From Paraburkholderia silvatlantica (GTDB taxonomy: Bacteria > Pseudomonadota > Gammaproteobacteria > Burkholderiales > Burkholderiaceae), in the NCBI RefSeq assembly GCF_003096715.1, contig NZ_QEOL01000005.1, forward strand, positions 124,001-188,000: 64,000 nt of DNA, written 5' to 3'. Numbering within the stretch: position 1 is the stretch's first letter; each line of letters opens with the position of its first letter. Position numbers and translations under genes: made by a program. A model generated the notes under the pieces. It did no database searches. It had not been told where the DNA came from and saw only the letters and a program-made list of their open reading frames with translations. Positions 1 to 7,746 of the stretch are shown here, one piece after another.

Positions 1-79
1 CCGGCTTCGGCGTTGGCCACGGCGTCTGGGCGCACGGCTTCGGTCGTCTCGCCGGAGCCGTCGCGCGGCGGCCTGGAGC
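1..79. other. Left edge, unresolved
   Basis: The first 79 bases lie downstream of the IclR stop codon. Open frames run through them on both strands, but too little is present to decide whether they belong to a gene that continues outside the window. Confidence 0.3.
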
Positions 80-964
80 TTACTCGGGGCATGTCGGTGT
101 CGATGTCGATGTCGATGAAAAGGCGGCGGCAGTGATTTCGGCAGCAGCGTCGCGCAGCGCGCGCACGACCGCGCCGTTCGCGCGCACGTCGAGCACCCCG
201 CTCGCGCCGATGGCGGTGAGCGTGAGCCTCGGTTCGCGCCCAGGGCCGAGCACGGGCACGCAGACGCTGCTCACGCCGGGGCTGGGCGCGTCGACGGCGA
301 GTTCGTAGCCGCGCGCGCGGATGGTGTCGAGCGAGGCGAGGAAGGCGGCATCGGGCGTGCGTTCCTGGGGCGCGCCGGCGGCACTGGCCATGTGGCTGGT
401 GCCGCGCCACACCGGCTGCGCGGTTTGCGCGGCCCAAGCGGCTTCGAGCGCCTCTGGCCCGAGGAAGGCGCAGAACACGCGGCCCGTGGCCGTGGCCCGC
501 AGCGACATCACCGTGCCGACATGCAGGTTCACGTGCAGCGGCAGGCTTGCGTGCTCGTAGCGCACGATCGTCGGCCCCTGCGGCCCGCCAATGCACAGCG
601 CGACGCTGCAGTTGAGCGCCTGTGCGAGCGCCGCTGCGCGCGGCACGGCCTCGCGCAGCGCGGGTTGTTGCGCGAGATGCAGCAGGCCGAGGCGCAGCGC
701 GAGCGGGCCCGGCTCATAGCGCCCCGAAAGCGCATCGCGCTTGATGAGCCCGAGGCGCGTCAGGCTCACGAGATAGGCGTGCGCCTGGCTCGACGGAATG
801 TCGCCGCTCGCCGCGAGGTCGGTCGCGCCAAGCGGCGCGCGCGCGTCGGCGAGGGCGCGCAGCAGGCGTCCGCCCACCTCCACGCTCTGGATGCCGCGCT
901 GCGTGCGGGCCGCTGTCGCGCTGCTTTCCGGCGCGGACGCGGCGCTGTCGTTGCGACGTCTCAT
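80..964 (-). CDS. IclR family transcriptional regulator
   Basis: 294 aa. An N-terminal winged helix (about residues 25-95, starting GIQSVEVGGRLL) is followed by an IclR effector-binding domain (about 100-290, with the family-typical segments VMSLRATATGRVFCAF and RARGYELAVDAPSPGVSSVCVPV). The start at 964 (MRRRNDS) was chosen because the frame upstream of it is not IclR-like. It is divergent from the MBL-fold / flavin monooxygenase / DUF2783 operon, so it probably controls that operon. The serine/threonine-rich C-terminal tail is encoded by a short hexanucleotide repeat near 92-117. The effector is unknown. Confidence 0.88.
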   Translation of the reverse strand: MRRRNDSAASAPESSATAARTQRGIQSVEVGGRLLRALADARAPLGATDLAASGDIPSSQAHAYLVSLTRLGLIKRDALSGRYEPGPLALRLGLLHLAQQPALREAVPRAAALAQALNCSVALCIGGPQGPTIVRYEHASLPLHVNLHVGTVMSLRATATGRVFCAFLGPEALEAAWAAQTAQPVWRGTSHMASAAGAPQERTPDAAFLASLDTIRARGYELAVDAPSPGVSSVCVPVLGPGREPRLTLTAIGASGVLDVRANGAVVRALRDAAAEITAAAFSSTSTSTPTCPE

Positions 965-1063
965 TGCGCTTTTCTCTGGCTGAAAAAGGGTCCATGTTAA
1001 CTGAACGGCGGCAGCCGTTGGCAATCGCCCCGGCTGTGGCGCGCCTCGGATAGAAATTAATCT

Positions 1064-1111
1064 ATAGCAATGTAATTCGCTATTGACAAATAAAAACGAG
1101 GGGACCATGAT
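1064..1111 (+). promoter_or_regulatory. Candidate promoter and operator of the MBL-fold operon
   Basis: An inverted repeat, ATAGC-N10-GCTAT (1064-1083), directly abuts a perfect -35 hexamer TTGACA (1083-1088). A 17-nt spacer leads to CATGAT (1106-1111, 4 of 6 matches to TATAAT). The position suits an IclR operator in the divergent intergenic region. The promoter call is by eye. Confidence 0.4.
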
Positions 1112-1248
1112 GGCCTCACCCCGGCACAACAGCGGTCCATTTCAACTTCAAACGGGGCGAGACAATCCGGGCTGGTGCCCAATGCGCCCGGCCCGCGCGC
1201 GCTTCGCCCTGCCCCGGCTTCAAGAGCCCCTCGATACGGAGACTCAAC

Positions 1249-2208
1249 ATGGCAAAGGCGTTCGCATCCCAGGCCGACCTCGAAGAAAAGAAGGTCACCT
1301 TCACGCAGCTCTCGGAAAACGCCTACGCGTACACCACCGAAGGCGACCCCAACTCGGGCGTGATCATCGGCGACGACGGCGTGCTGATCGTCGACACCAC
1401 GGCCACGCCCGCCATGGCGCAGGACCTCATCGCAAAGATCCGCACCGTTACCGACAAGCCGATCAAATACGTCGTGCTCTCGCACTATCACGCGGTGCGC
1501 GTGCTTGGCGCTTCGGCGTACTTCAAGGAAGGCGCGCAGCAGATCATCGCGAGCCGCGGCACGTATGAAATGATCGTCGAGCGCGGCGAAGCCGACATGA
1601 AGTCGGAAATCGAGCGCTTCCCGCGCCTGTTCGCGGGCGTCGAAACGGTGCCGGGCCTCACGTGGCCCACGCTCGTGTTCGAGAAGGAAATCACGCTGTC
1701 CCTCGGCAAGCTCGAAGTGAAGATCGCGCACCTCGGCTCGGGTCACACGAAGGGCGACACCGTGGTGTGGCTGCCGCAGCAGAAGGTGCTGTTCTCGGGC
1801 GACCTCGTCGAATACGACGCTGCGTGCTATTGCGGCGACGCCCAGCTCGCCGAATGGCCCGCCACGCTCGAAGCGCTGCGCTCGCTTGGCGCCGAAAAGC
1901 TCGTGCCGGGCCGCGGCCCCGCGCTGCTCGACCCCGTGCAAGTCAACAAGGGTCTCGACTACACGAAGGACTTCGTGACCACGCTGCTCGCGCAAGGCCG
2001 CGCCGCCGTGGCGCAGAAGCTCGACCTGAAGGGCGCGATGTCGCTCACGCGCGAGGCGATGGACCCGAAGTTCGGCCACGTGTTCATCTACGAGCACTGC
2101 CTGCCGTTCGACGTGACGCGCGCGTATGACGAAGCGAGCGGCATCACGCATCCGCGCATCTGGACGGCGCAGCGCGACAAGGAGATGTGGGACGCGCTGC
2201 AGGATTGA
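1249..2208 (+). CDS. MBL-fold metallo-hydrolase with an altered metal site
   Basis: 319 aa, metallo-beta-lactamase fold. The motif-1 segment SHYHAVRVLG keeps His79 and His81 but has Val83 and Arg84 where HxHxDH normally has Asp and His. His166 (GSGHTKGD) and Asp185 (FSGDLVEY) are present. The last motif is PGRG (Arg222) instead of PGHG. Thus the ligands of metal site 1 and the bridging Asp remain, while all three site-2 ligands are replaced. First gene of an operon with a flavin monooxygenase and a DUF2783 protein, behind GGAG. The substrate is unknown; a role in breakdown of an aromatic or related compound is inferred from the neighbour. Confidence 0.85.
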   Translation: MAKAFASQADLEEKKVTFTQLSENAYAYTTEGDPNSGVIIGDDGVLIVDTTATPAMAQDLIAKIRTVTDKPIKYVVLSHYHAVRVLGASAYFKEGAQQIIASRGTYEMIVERGEADMKSEIERFPRLFAGVETVPGLTWPTLVFEKEITLSLGKLEVKIAHLGSGHTKGDTVVWLPQQKVLFSGDLVEYDAACYCGDAQLAEWPATLEALRSLGAEKLVPGRGPALLDPVQVNKGLDYTKDFVTTLLAQGRAAVAQKLDLKGAMSLTREAMDPKFGHVFIYEHCLPFDVTRAYDEASGITHPRIWTAQRDKEMWDALQD

Positions 2209-2243
2209 GCGGCGCCCGACAAGGTGGAATGGGGGAGACAAAG

Positions 2244-3950
2244 ATGATCGACTATCAGACGCTGACATTCGACTACGCGCGATGCAGCGAGCAAGCTCCG
2301 GACGCCGCCGCGTGCGTGCGTCCGGTCGTGGTGGTCGGCGCGGGGCCAGTGGGCCTTGCGACGGCCATCGACCTCGCGCGGCAAGGCGTGCCGGTGGTGC
2401 TCGTGGACGACGACTGCACGCTTTCCACGGGCTCGCGCGCGATCTGCTTTTCCAGGCGCTCGCTCGATATCTTCGACCGCCTCGGCTGCGGCGACCGCAT
2501 GGTCGAAAAGGGCGTGAGCTGGAACGTGGGCAAGGTGTTCCGCAAGGACGAACTCGTCTACACATTCAACCTGCTGCCCGAAAGCGGCCATCATCGGCCG
2601 GCTTTCGTCAATCTCCAGCAGTACTACGTGGAAGGCTACCTGCTCGAACGCGCGCAGGCCTTGCCCAACCTCGAAATCCGCTGGAAAAACAAGGTGACGG
2701 GCGTCGCGCTGCACGGTACGCCGGGCGCGGCCGATGCACACGTCGCGCTCGAAATCGAAACGCCCGACGGCCCGTATACGCTGTTCGCGCGCTACGTGGT
2801 GGCCGCCGACGGCTCGCGCAGTCCGCTGCGCAAGCTGCTCGGCCTCGACAGCCACGGCCGCACGTTCAAGGACCGCTTCCTCATCGCCGACGTGAAGATG
2901 GAAGCCGACTTCCCCACCGAACGCTGGTTCTGGTTCGATCCGCCGTTCCATCCGAACCAGTCGGTGCTGCTGCATCGGCAGCCCGACAACGTCTGGCGCA
3001 TCGATTTCCAGCTCGGCTGGGACGCCGACCCGGTCCTCGAAAAAACGCCCGAGCGCGTGATTCCGCGCGTGCGCGCGCTGCTCGGGCCCGACGTGAAATT
3101 CGAACTGGAGTGGGTGAGCATCTACACGTTCTCGTGCCTGCGCATGGACAGCTTCCGCCAGGGCAACGTGCTGTTCGCGGGCGATTCGGCGCATCTGGTC
3201 TCGCCGTTCGGCGCGCGCGGCGCGAATAGCGGCTTTCAGGACGGCGAAAACCTCGCATGGAAGCTCGCAATGGTGCTGGAGAACCACGCGCCCGACGCGC
3301 TGCTCGACACCTACGCGAGCGAGCGCGAATATGCCGCCGACGAAAACATCCGCAACTCCACGCGCTCGACCGACTTCATCACGCCAAAGAGCGCGGTGAG
3401 CCGCGTGTTCCGCGACGCCGTGCTTACGCTCGCTCGCGAGCACGCCTTTGCGCGGCAGCTGGTGAACAGCGGCCGGCTTTCCGTGCCGGCCGTGCTGCGC
3501 GAATCGCCCTTGAACACGCCCGACGAAGACCCGTTCGACGGCCAGATGGAGCCGGGCGCTTCGTGTGCAGACGCCCCGGTGCGCGACGCAGCGGGTCACG
3601 AGAGCTGGCTGCTCGCGCATCTGGGCGACCAGTTCGCGGGTCTTGTGTTCGGCCGTGCGGGCTCGGCGTTCGATACGGCGGCGCTCGACGCGCTGCAGGC
3701 GCTCTCGCGTTCTCCGGTGCCGCTCAAGTTCGTGGTGATGCTCGAAGGCGATGCGGCGGTGCCCGCGGGTCTGCCGGCATCGACGGTGGTGTTGCGCGAC
3801 GTGCAAGGGCTGGCGGCGCAGCGCTACGGCGCGCAGGACGGCGCGTTCTATCTGGTTCGTCCGGACCAGCACGTGAGCGCGCGCTGGCGGCGCGCCGATG
3901 CGGCGCGCGTGGAGAGCGCGCTCGAGCGGGCGCTTTGCCGCACAGCATAG
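2244..3950 (+). CDS. FAD-dependent monooxygenase (MhpA/PheA-type aromatic hydroxylase family)
   Basis: 568 aa. The N-terminal Rossmann motif VVVVGAGPVGLATAIDLARQG (GAGPVG at 32-37) binds FAD. VVAADGSRSPLRK is the DG motif. FAGDSAHLVSPFGARGANSGFQD is the GD motif that contacts the FAD ribityl chain. A C-terminal thioredoxin-like extension of about 150 aa is typical of phenol hydroxylase / MhpA-type enzymes, which hydroxylate aromatic rings with NAD(P)H and O2. The ATG at 2244 follows GGGGGAG; an in-frame ATG at 2187 overlaps the upstream gene and lacks this site. Second gene of the IclR-controlled operon; the true substrate cannot be read from sequence. Confidence 0.85.
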   Translation: MIDYQTLTFDYARCSEQAPDAAACVRPVVVVGAGPVGLATAIDLARQGVPVVLVDDDCTLSTGSRAICFSRRSLDIFDRLGCGDRMVEKGVSWNVGKVFRKDELVYTFNLLPESGHHRPAFVNLQQYYVEGYLLERAQALPNLEIRWKNKVTGVALHGTPGAADAHVALEIETPDGPYTLFARYVVAADGSRSPLRKLLGLDSHGRTFKDRFLIADVKMEADFPTERWFWFDPPFHPNQSVLLHRQPDNVWRIDFQLGWDADPVLEKTPERVIPRVRALLGPDVKFELEWVSIYTFSCLRMDSFRQGNVLFAGDSAHLVSPFGARGANSGFQDGENLAWKLAMVLENHAPDALLDTYASEREYAADENIRNSTRSTDFITPKSAVSRVFRDAVLTLAREHAFARQLVNSGRLSVPAVLRESPLNTPDEDPFDGQMEPGASCADAPVRDAAGHESWLLAHLGDQFAGLVFGRAGSAFDTAALDALQALSRSPVPLKFVVMLEGDAAVPAGLPASTVVLRDVQGLAAQRYGAQDGAFYLVRPDQHVSARWRRADAARVESALERALCRTA

Positions 3951-3968
3951 AGGAACGAGGAGACAACC

Positions 3969-4199
3969 ATGCTGAACACCCAACCGAACCTGGCAAGGCC
4001 GGACGACTTTTACGAAGCGCTGATCGACATGCATCGCGATCTCGACGAAGCGCAGAGTCAATCGGCCAATGCGCAGCTGATCCTGCTGCTCGCGAACCAC
4101 ATAGGCGAGCACGAAACGCTCATGCAAGCGCTTCGTTTCGTGCGCGCAGGCGTGAGTGCGCCGGCGAGCAACGGCGCGACGGGAAAACTCGCGGCGTGA
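3969..4199 (+). CDS. DUF2783 family protein
   Basis: 76 aa, a small acidic, probably all-helical soluble protein (FYEALIDMHRDLDEAQS, then LLLANHIGEHETLMQALRFVR) that I recognise as DUF2783. It begins 18 bp after the monooxygenase stop with a good AGGAG-type site, so it is the third gene of that operon. No function is established. Its repeated pairing with this type of monooxygenase suggests an accessory role, which is inference. Confidence 0.72.
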   Translation: MLNTQPNLARPDDFYEALIDMHRDLDEAQSQSANAQLILLLANHIGEHETLMQALRFVRAGVSAPASNGATGKLAA

Positions 4200-4506
4200 A
4201 AGACTGATGGCGTCGACACATGCGGCCCGTGCGAACGGGCCGCATTCCGCTACCCCACCCAATTCATCGCCCATTTGCCGCACTTTTCGCGCAAGCAATC
4301 GTTTGCGCACGTCAAGCGCGCATGACACAGCGGCGTACGCGCTCGCGCAAAGGGCTTTCGGCATGCTTTCCACGCGTGCCGTTTATGCAGGCTGATTCAA
4401 GAACGTCCTGGGAAACGCCGTAAACGCGACACATGGCACTCAATTCGCACACGCATGAGATAGTCAGACAAATGCGGGCGATGAAATCGTTTTCCGGGGA
4501 TAGAAC
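4200..4506. other. Intergenic region before the stator operon
   Basis: 307 bp. A strong hairpin at 4221-4244 (TGCGGCCCGT / ACGGGCCGCA, loop GCGA) lies just after the DUF2783 stop but has no T-run; it may end or stabilise the upstream mRNA. The right half carries the sigma-54-like promoter listed separately. Local base composition falls between 4280 and 4500. Confidence 0.5.
4434..4449 (+). promoter_or_regulatory. Candidate sigma-54 (-24/-12) promoter
   Basis: TGGCAC-TCAAT-TCGCA. The GG and GC dinucleotides are exactly 10 nt apart, as sigma-54 requires (consensus TGGCAC-N5-TTGCA/T, with one mismatch in the -12 block). It points towards the cNMP-FliG-like gene, whose TTG start is 58 nt downstream. 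No enhancer-binding-protein site was identified. Confidence 0.45.
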
Positions 4507-5718
4507 TTGAATCGCAGTCAAACATGGTCACGCACGGCGGCGCCGGGCGAGATCATTTATTCGGAAGGCTTTGCAGGCGAACGTTTGATCTTCGTGATCG
4601 CCGAGGGCAAGGTCGAAATCTCCACCCGCTGCGACGACAAGAAAGTCGTGATGGCTACGCTCGGACGCGGAGAATTTTTCGGCGAGACCGCGCTGCTCGG
4701 CGCGGAACCGCGACCGAACACGGCGAAGGCGCTCAGCTTTTGCCAACTGACCGTCGTGCCGGCGAGCCTCATCGAAGAAGAACTCGAACGCGTCACGCCG
4801 ATGCTGCGCCACGTAGTGCGCACGCTCACGCGGCGCGTCAAGGCGAAGGACGATCTGCTCGCCACCTACACCCATGCCGACTTCATGCCGGGCGTCCTTT
4901 CGTATGCGCACGTGCTCGCGCTGATCGCAGGCGCGAGCGATCGCGCGGAAAGCAGCGATACCTGGTCGCGGCACGGCGCGAGCGGCGCCGAAGTGAGCGT
5001 GCCGCTCGCCGACGTGGTGCAGAAGTGCCGTGCCGTGGCGGGCCATTCGCGTCCGCATGTGATGGCCATGCTCCGGCGCATGGAAAAGCTCAATCTCGTC
5101 GCGATGCAAAGCGCCCAGGCCACGCACCTCGCCAATAACGCGACAGCGGCGGAAGGCGCATTGGGCCGCCAGGTGGTGACGTTCGACCCCGTGCGCATTG
5201 TCGAGCGCGCGACGCAGGTAGCGGACAGCGATCTCGATGTGTCGATCAACAGCGAACTTGAACTGATCGAACTGGGCGATCTCGAAGCGCTGATCGGCGT
5301 GGAACGCAAGGTCATTCTCAACAAGCTCTCGCATGCCGAAATCGCCGACGAGGTCTTCGCATTCCGCAAGTCGAAGGTGCTCAACTTTGTCGAGCAAAAG
5401 GGCGTGGCGTATTTCTCGAAGCGCACGAACCGCGGCTCGGGCGAACTCAAGGCGCTCGACGATCTGTTGTTCGTCGATCAGCGCACGCTGTTCGAAGCCG
5501 TGAGCGCGCTCGATACCTACGATCTCGCGAAGCTGCTCGCCTCGATCGAGGATCAGGCCGTATCGGAGAGGCTGCTTTCGGTGATGGCGGACGCGCGCAA
5601 GAACGAAGTGTCGTGGGTCATGCGCCGCGACATCAAGATCGACCCCGTGGAAGTCGAGGACATCGAGCAGCGCCTGCTGGAAGCGGTGCGTGCACTCAAG
5701 ACGCCTGGCGCGCGCTAG
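4507..5718 (+). CDS. Cyclic-nucleotide-binding protein with Crp-like winged helix and FliG-like C-terminal domain
   Basis: 403 aa. Residues 7-110 form a cNMP-binding domain; the phosphate-binding cassette GETALLGAEPRPNTAKA matches the PKA regulatory-subunit pattern, with the ribose Glu (60) and phosphate Arg (69) at the usual 9-residue spacing. Residues 163-200 resemble a Crp winged helix (VPLADVVQKC..SRPHVMAMLRRMEKLNLV). Residues 318-397 align by hand to the FliG C-terminal rotor domain (LDDLLFVDQRTLFEAVSALD, then LLSVMADARKNEVSW, then VEVEDIEQRLLEAVRAL). Residues 252-300 look like a weaker copy of the same helical repeat. In my alignment the torque-helix charges of E. coli FliG (Lys264, Arg281, Asp288, Asp289) are not kept. 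The TTG start follows GGGGA and an in-frame stop at 4501. First gene of an operon with MotA- and MotB-like genes. Confidence 0.75.
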   Translation: MNRSQTWSRTAAPGEIIYSEGFAGERLIFVIAEGKVEISTRCDDKKVVMATLGRGEFFGETALLGAEPRPNTAKALSFCQLTVVPASLIEEELERVTPMLRHVVRTLTRRVKAKDDLLATYTHADFMPGVLSYAHVLALIAGASDRAESSDTWSRHGASGAEVSVPLADVVQKCRAVAGHSRPHVMAMLRRMEKLNLVAMQSAQATHLANNATAAEGALGRQVVTFDPVRIVERATQVADSDLDVSINSELELIELGDLEALIGVERKVILNKLSHAEIADEVFAFRKSKVLNFVEQKGVAYFSKRTNRGSGELKALDDLLFVDQRTLFEAVSALDTYDLAKLLASIEDQAVSERLLSVMADARKNEVSWVMRRDIKIDPVEVEDIEQRLLEAVRALKTPGAR

Positions 5719-5751
5719 TCCGCTAGTCAGATCGCTTAATCGGAGACACGC

Positions 5752-6555
5752 ATGGATCTGCTTACCCTGATCGGTATCGCCGTTGGCGCGCTTGCCGTGG
5801 TCGCGGGCTTCTCGCTCGAAGGCGGCCATTTCGTCACGCTGCTCCAGCCCGAGGCGCTGGCCATCGTGCTGGGCGGCACGCTCGGCGCCGTGATGATCCA
5901 GAACACCTGGGCGCGCTTCTTCGACGCCGTGAAGCATTTGCGCACGGCCTTCGTGAAAGCGCCGCGCGTAGACGAAGCGAGCCTCGCCGCCGTGCTGGAG
6001 TGGGGCGACCGGGCCAAGCTCGACGGTCTGCTCGCATTCGAGTCGATGGATCTGCAAGGCATTCATCCATTCGCGCGGCGCGGGCTCGAACTGCTTGCGA
6101 GCGGCGTTTCGACCGCCGTGCTCGACGACGCGCTCCAGCGCGAACTCGAAGCCTGGGGACGCCAGCACATGGCGGCGGCGCGTGTGTGGCAGCAGGCGGG
6201 CGGCTATGCGCCCACGTTCGGCATTCTCGGCTCGGTGCTCGGCCTTATTCAGGTCACGGGGCATCTGATCGAGCCTGCCGAACTCGGGCCGGGCATTGCC
6301 GTGGCCTTCGTCGCCACGCTTTACGGTCTGGCTTTCGCGAACCTCGTCTTTCTGCCGCTATTCGGCAAGATGCGCGCGCATATCGAAAGCGAACTGCGCC
6401 TGCGCAAGCTTTATCTCGACGGCCTGCTCGCGATTTCACGCAAGGAGTCGCCCCACACGATCGCCACTCGCCTCGCTGGCGAGGTGGGCGGCAAGACCGG
6501 CGGTTTGCAGGACGAAGCGAACGTATGGGCGCTGGACACGACGCGCGCGAGCTGA
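5752..6555 (+). CDS. MotA-family stator protein (proton/ion channel subunit)
   Basis: 267 aa. Four membrane segments are in the MotA arrangement: about 4-20, 34-50, 152-172 and 184-204. Family hallmarks are PEALAIVLGGTLGAV, APTFGILGSVLGLI (Pro154, equivalent of MotA Pro173) and IAVAFVATLYGLAFANLVFLPL (Pro202, equivalent of Pro222). The cytoplasmic loop keeps charges where MotA touches FliG: Lys89 and Glu97 line up with E. coli Arg90 and Glu98. GGAG precedes the start. It sits 33 bp after the FliG-like gene and 6 bp before the MotB-like gene. No flagellar gene is nearby. Closer to the MotA/MotC/PomA type than to ExbB/TolQ. Confidence 0.88.
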   Translation: MDLLTLIGIAVGALAVVAGFSLEGGHFVTLLQPEALAIVLGGTLGAVMIQNTWARFFDAVKHLRTAFVKAPRVDEASLAAVLEWGDRAKLDGLLAFESMDLQGIHPFARRGLELLASGVSTAVLDDALQRELEAWGRQHMAAARVWQQAGGYAPTFGILGSVLGLIQVTGHLIEPAELGPGIAVAFVATLYGLAFANLVFLPLFGKMRAHIESELRLRKLYLDGLLAISRKESPHTIATRLAGEVGGKTGGLQDEANVWALDTTRAS

Positions 6556-6561
6556 CCGCCC

Positions 6562-7224
6562 ATGCCTGCCAATAAAGACCTGCCACTCACGGCGCAATTC
6601 GATCCCGACGAGGACGAAGGCGGCGAATGGGGTTCCGGCCGCTGGCTCATTTCCTACGCGGACTTGATCACGACGCTGATGGTGCTGTTCCTCGCGCTCT
6701 ATGCCATGCAGCTCGCCAGACATCGGGAGTCCGAAATACGAACGGCTGCGCAACCCGCGAACACGGCGGCAGCGGTCGAGAAAATGCCCGCCGCCGATCA
6801 GGCCTTGCTCGCCGCGCTCGCAACGCTGCGCCAGCGCGGCGAGATCACGATCGTGCCGGCGGCGCGCGGCGTGGAGATCGGCATCAACGCGAAGATCCTG
6901 TTCAACGCGGGCGATGCCACGCTGCTGCCCGAATCGCTTGGCGTGCTGAGTCGTATCGCCGAAGTGCTGCGCGCGACGCCGACGGGCAATATCCTCGTGG
7001 AGGGGCACACCGACAGCACGCCGATCTCGAACGCGAAATTCGCGTCGAACTGGGAGCTTTCTTCGGCGCGCGCGGGCGCGGTGGTGCGCTATCTGGTCGA
7101 GCGCGGCATCGAGCCTCACCGGCTCGCCGCCATTGGCCGCGCCGACAACTTCCCGCTCGTGGCGGGCAACGACCCCGCGGGCCGCGCACTGAACCGGCGC
7201 GTGACATTGATCGTGCAGCGCTGA
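6562..7224 (+). CDS. MotB/OmpA-family stator protein
   Basis: 220 aa, compact compared with E. coli MotB (308 aa). The single membrane helix WLISYADLITTLMVLFLALYAM carries the conserved ion-carrying Asp34 in the YAD motif. A short linker leads to a C-terminal OmpA-like peptidoglycan-binding domain (about 95-218; LVEGHTDSTPI and NWELSSARAGAVVRYLVERG, with Asp151 and Arg170). Together with the MotA-like partner it should form an ion-driven, wall-anchored stator. It ends 39 bp from the convergent Lrp-type gene. Confidence 0.88.
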   Translation: MPANKDLPLTAQFDPDEDEGGEWGSGRWLISYADLITTLMVLFLALYAMQLARHRESEIRTAAQPANTAAAVEKMPAADQALLAALATLRQRGEITIVPAARGVEIGINAKILFNAGDATLLPESLGVLSRIAEVLRATPTGNILVEGHTDSTPISNAKFASNWELSSARAGAVVRYLVERGIEPHRLAAIGRADNFPLVAGNDPAGRALNRRVTLIVQR

Positions 7225-7263
7225 CGCTCACGCCCTGCGCGTGATTGCCAAAGCCAACGCGCG

Positions 7264-7746
7264 TCACACCTGCATGGACGGCACATCCTTCATGCAGCGC
7301 AAGGCGAACATCGACCGGCTGTGGCGAATGCTCGAGATGCGATAGAGCTTCTCGCGCAGGAAGCGCTCGTAGCCGGCGGTGCCGTCCACCGCCACCTTGA
7401 TCCAGTAGTCGTACTCGCCGGAGACGAGATAGGCCTCCAGCACTTCGGGCAGCGCCGCGAGTTCGGCGCCGAAGCGTGCGAGCGCGTCGTCTTCGTGGCG
7501 GTCGAGCGTCACTTCCAGAATCACGATGTCGGCGTAGCCCAGCTTTTGCTGGTTCACGAGCGCGACATAGCCGTCGATATAGCCATCGGCTTCGAGCTGG
7601 CGCGTGCGGTTCCAGCACGCGGTGGTGGACATGCCCACCTGCTCGGCCAGTTCGGCGTTCGAGAGTCGGGCGTTCTTTTGCAGGGCGCTGAGGATCTTGC
7701 GGTCCTGGTTGTCGAGCGCTTTGGGCGGGCGTTCACGAGGGCTCAT
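7264..7746 (-). CDS. Lrp/AsnC family transcriptional regulator
   Basis: 160 aa, the usual Lrp length. An N-terminal winged helix (LDNQDRKILSALQKNARLSNAELAEQVGMSTTACWNRT) is followed by a RAM-type ligand-binding alpha/beta domain (VEAYLVSGEYDYWIKV region). The start at 7746 (MSPRERP) was chosen because the helix-turn-helix begins soon after. It is divergent from a LysE-family exporter, a common arrangement in which the regulator senses the exported amino acid. That link is inference. Confidence 0.9.
   Translation of the reverse strand: MSPRERPPKALDNQDRKILSALQKNARLSNAELAEQVGMSTTACWNRTRQLEADGYIDGYVALVNQQKLGYADIVILEVTLDRHEDDALARFGAELAALPEVLEAYLVSGEYDYWIKVAVDGTAGYERFLREKLYRISSIRHSRSMFALRCMKDVPSMQV

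Noticed and set aside
4221..4244. Intrinsic terminator after the DUF2783 gene
   Set aside because: The hairpin is strong, but no T-run follows on either strand, so it was not called a terminator.
2088..4373. A 761-codon open frame on the minus strand over the monooxygenase operon
   Set aside because: It is the antisense frame of clear genes, rich in Arg/His/Ala with no family features; high GC leaves such frames open.
5752..7224. Zorya-type anti-phage system (ZorA/ZorB) from the MotA/MotB-like pair
   Set aside because: The MotA-like protein has no long cytoplasmic tail as in ZorA, and no ZorC/ZorD/ZorE-like gene is next to it; the partner is a cNMP/FliG-like protein instead.
5752..7224. Main flagellar motAB locus
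   Set aside because: No flagellar or chemotaxis genes are present on either side, and the MotB-like protein is unusually short.
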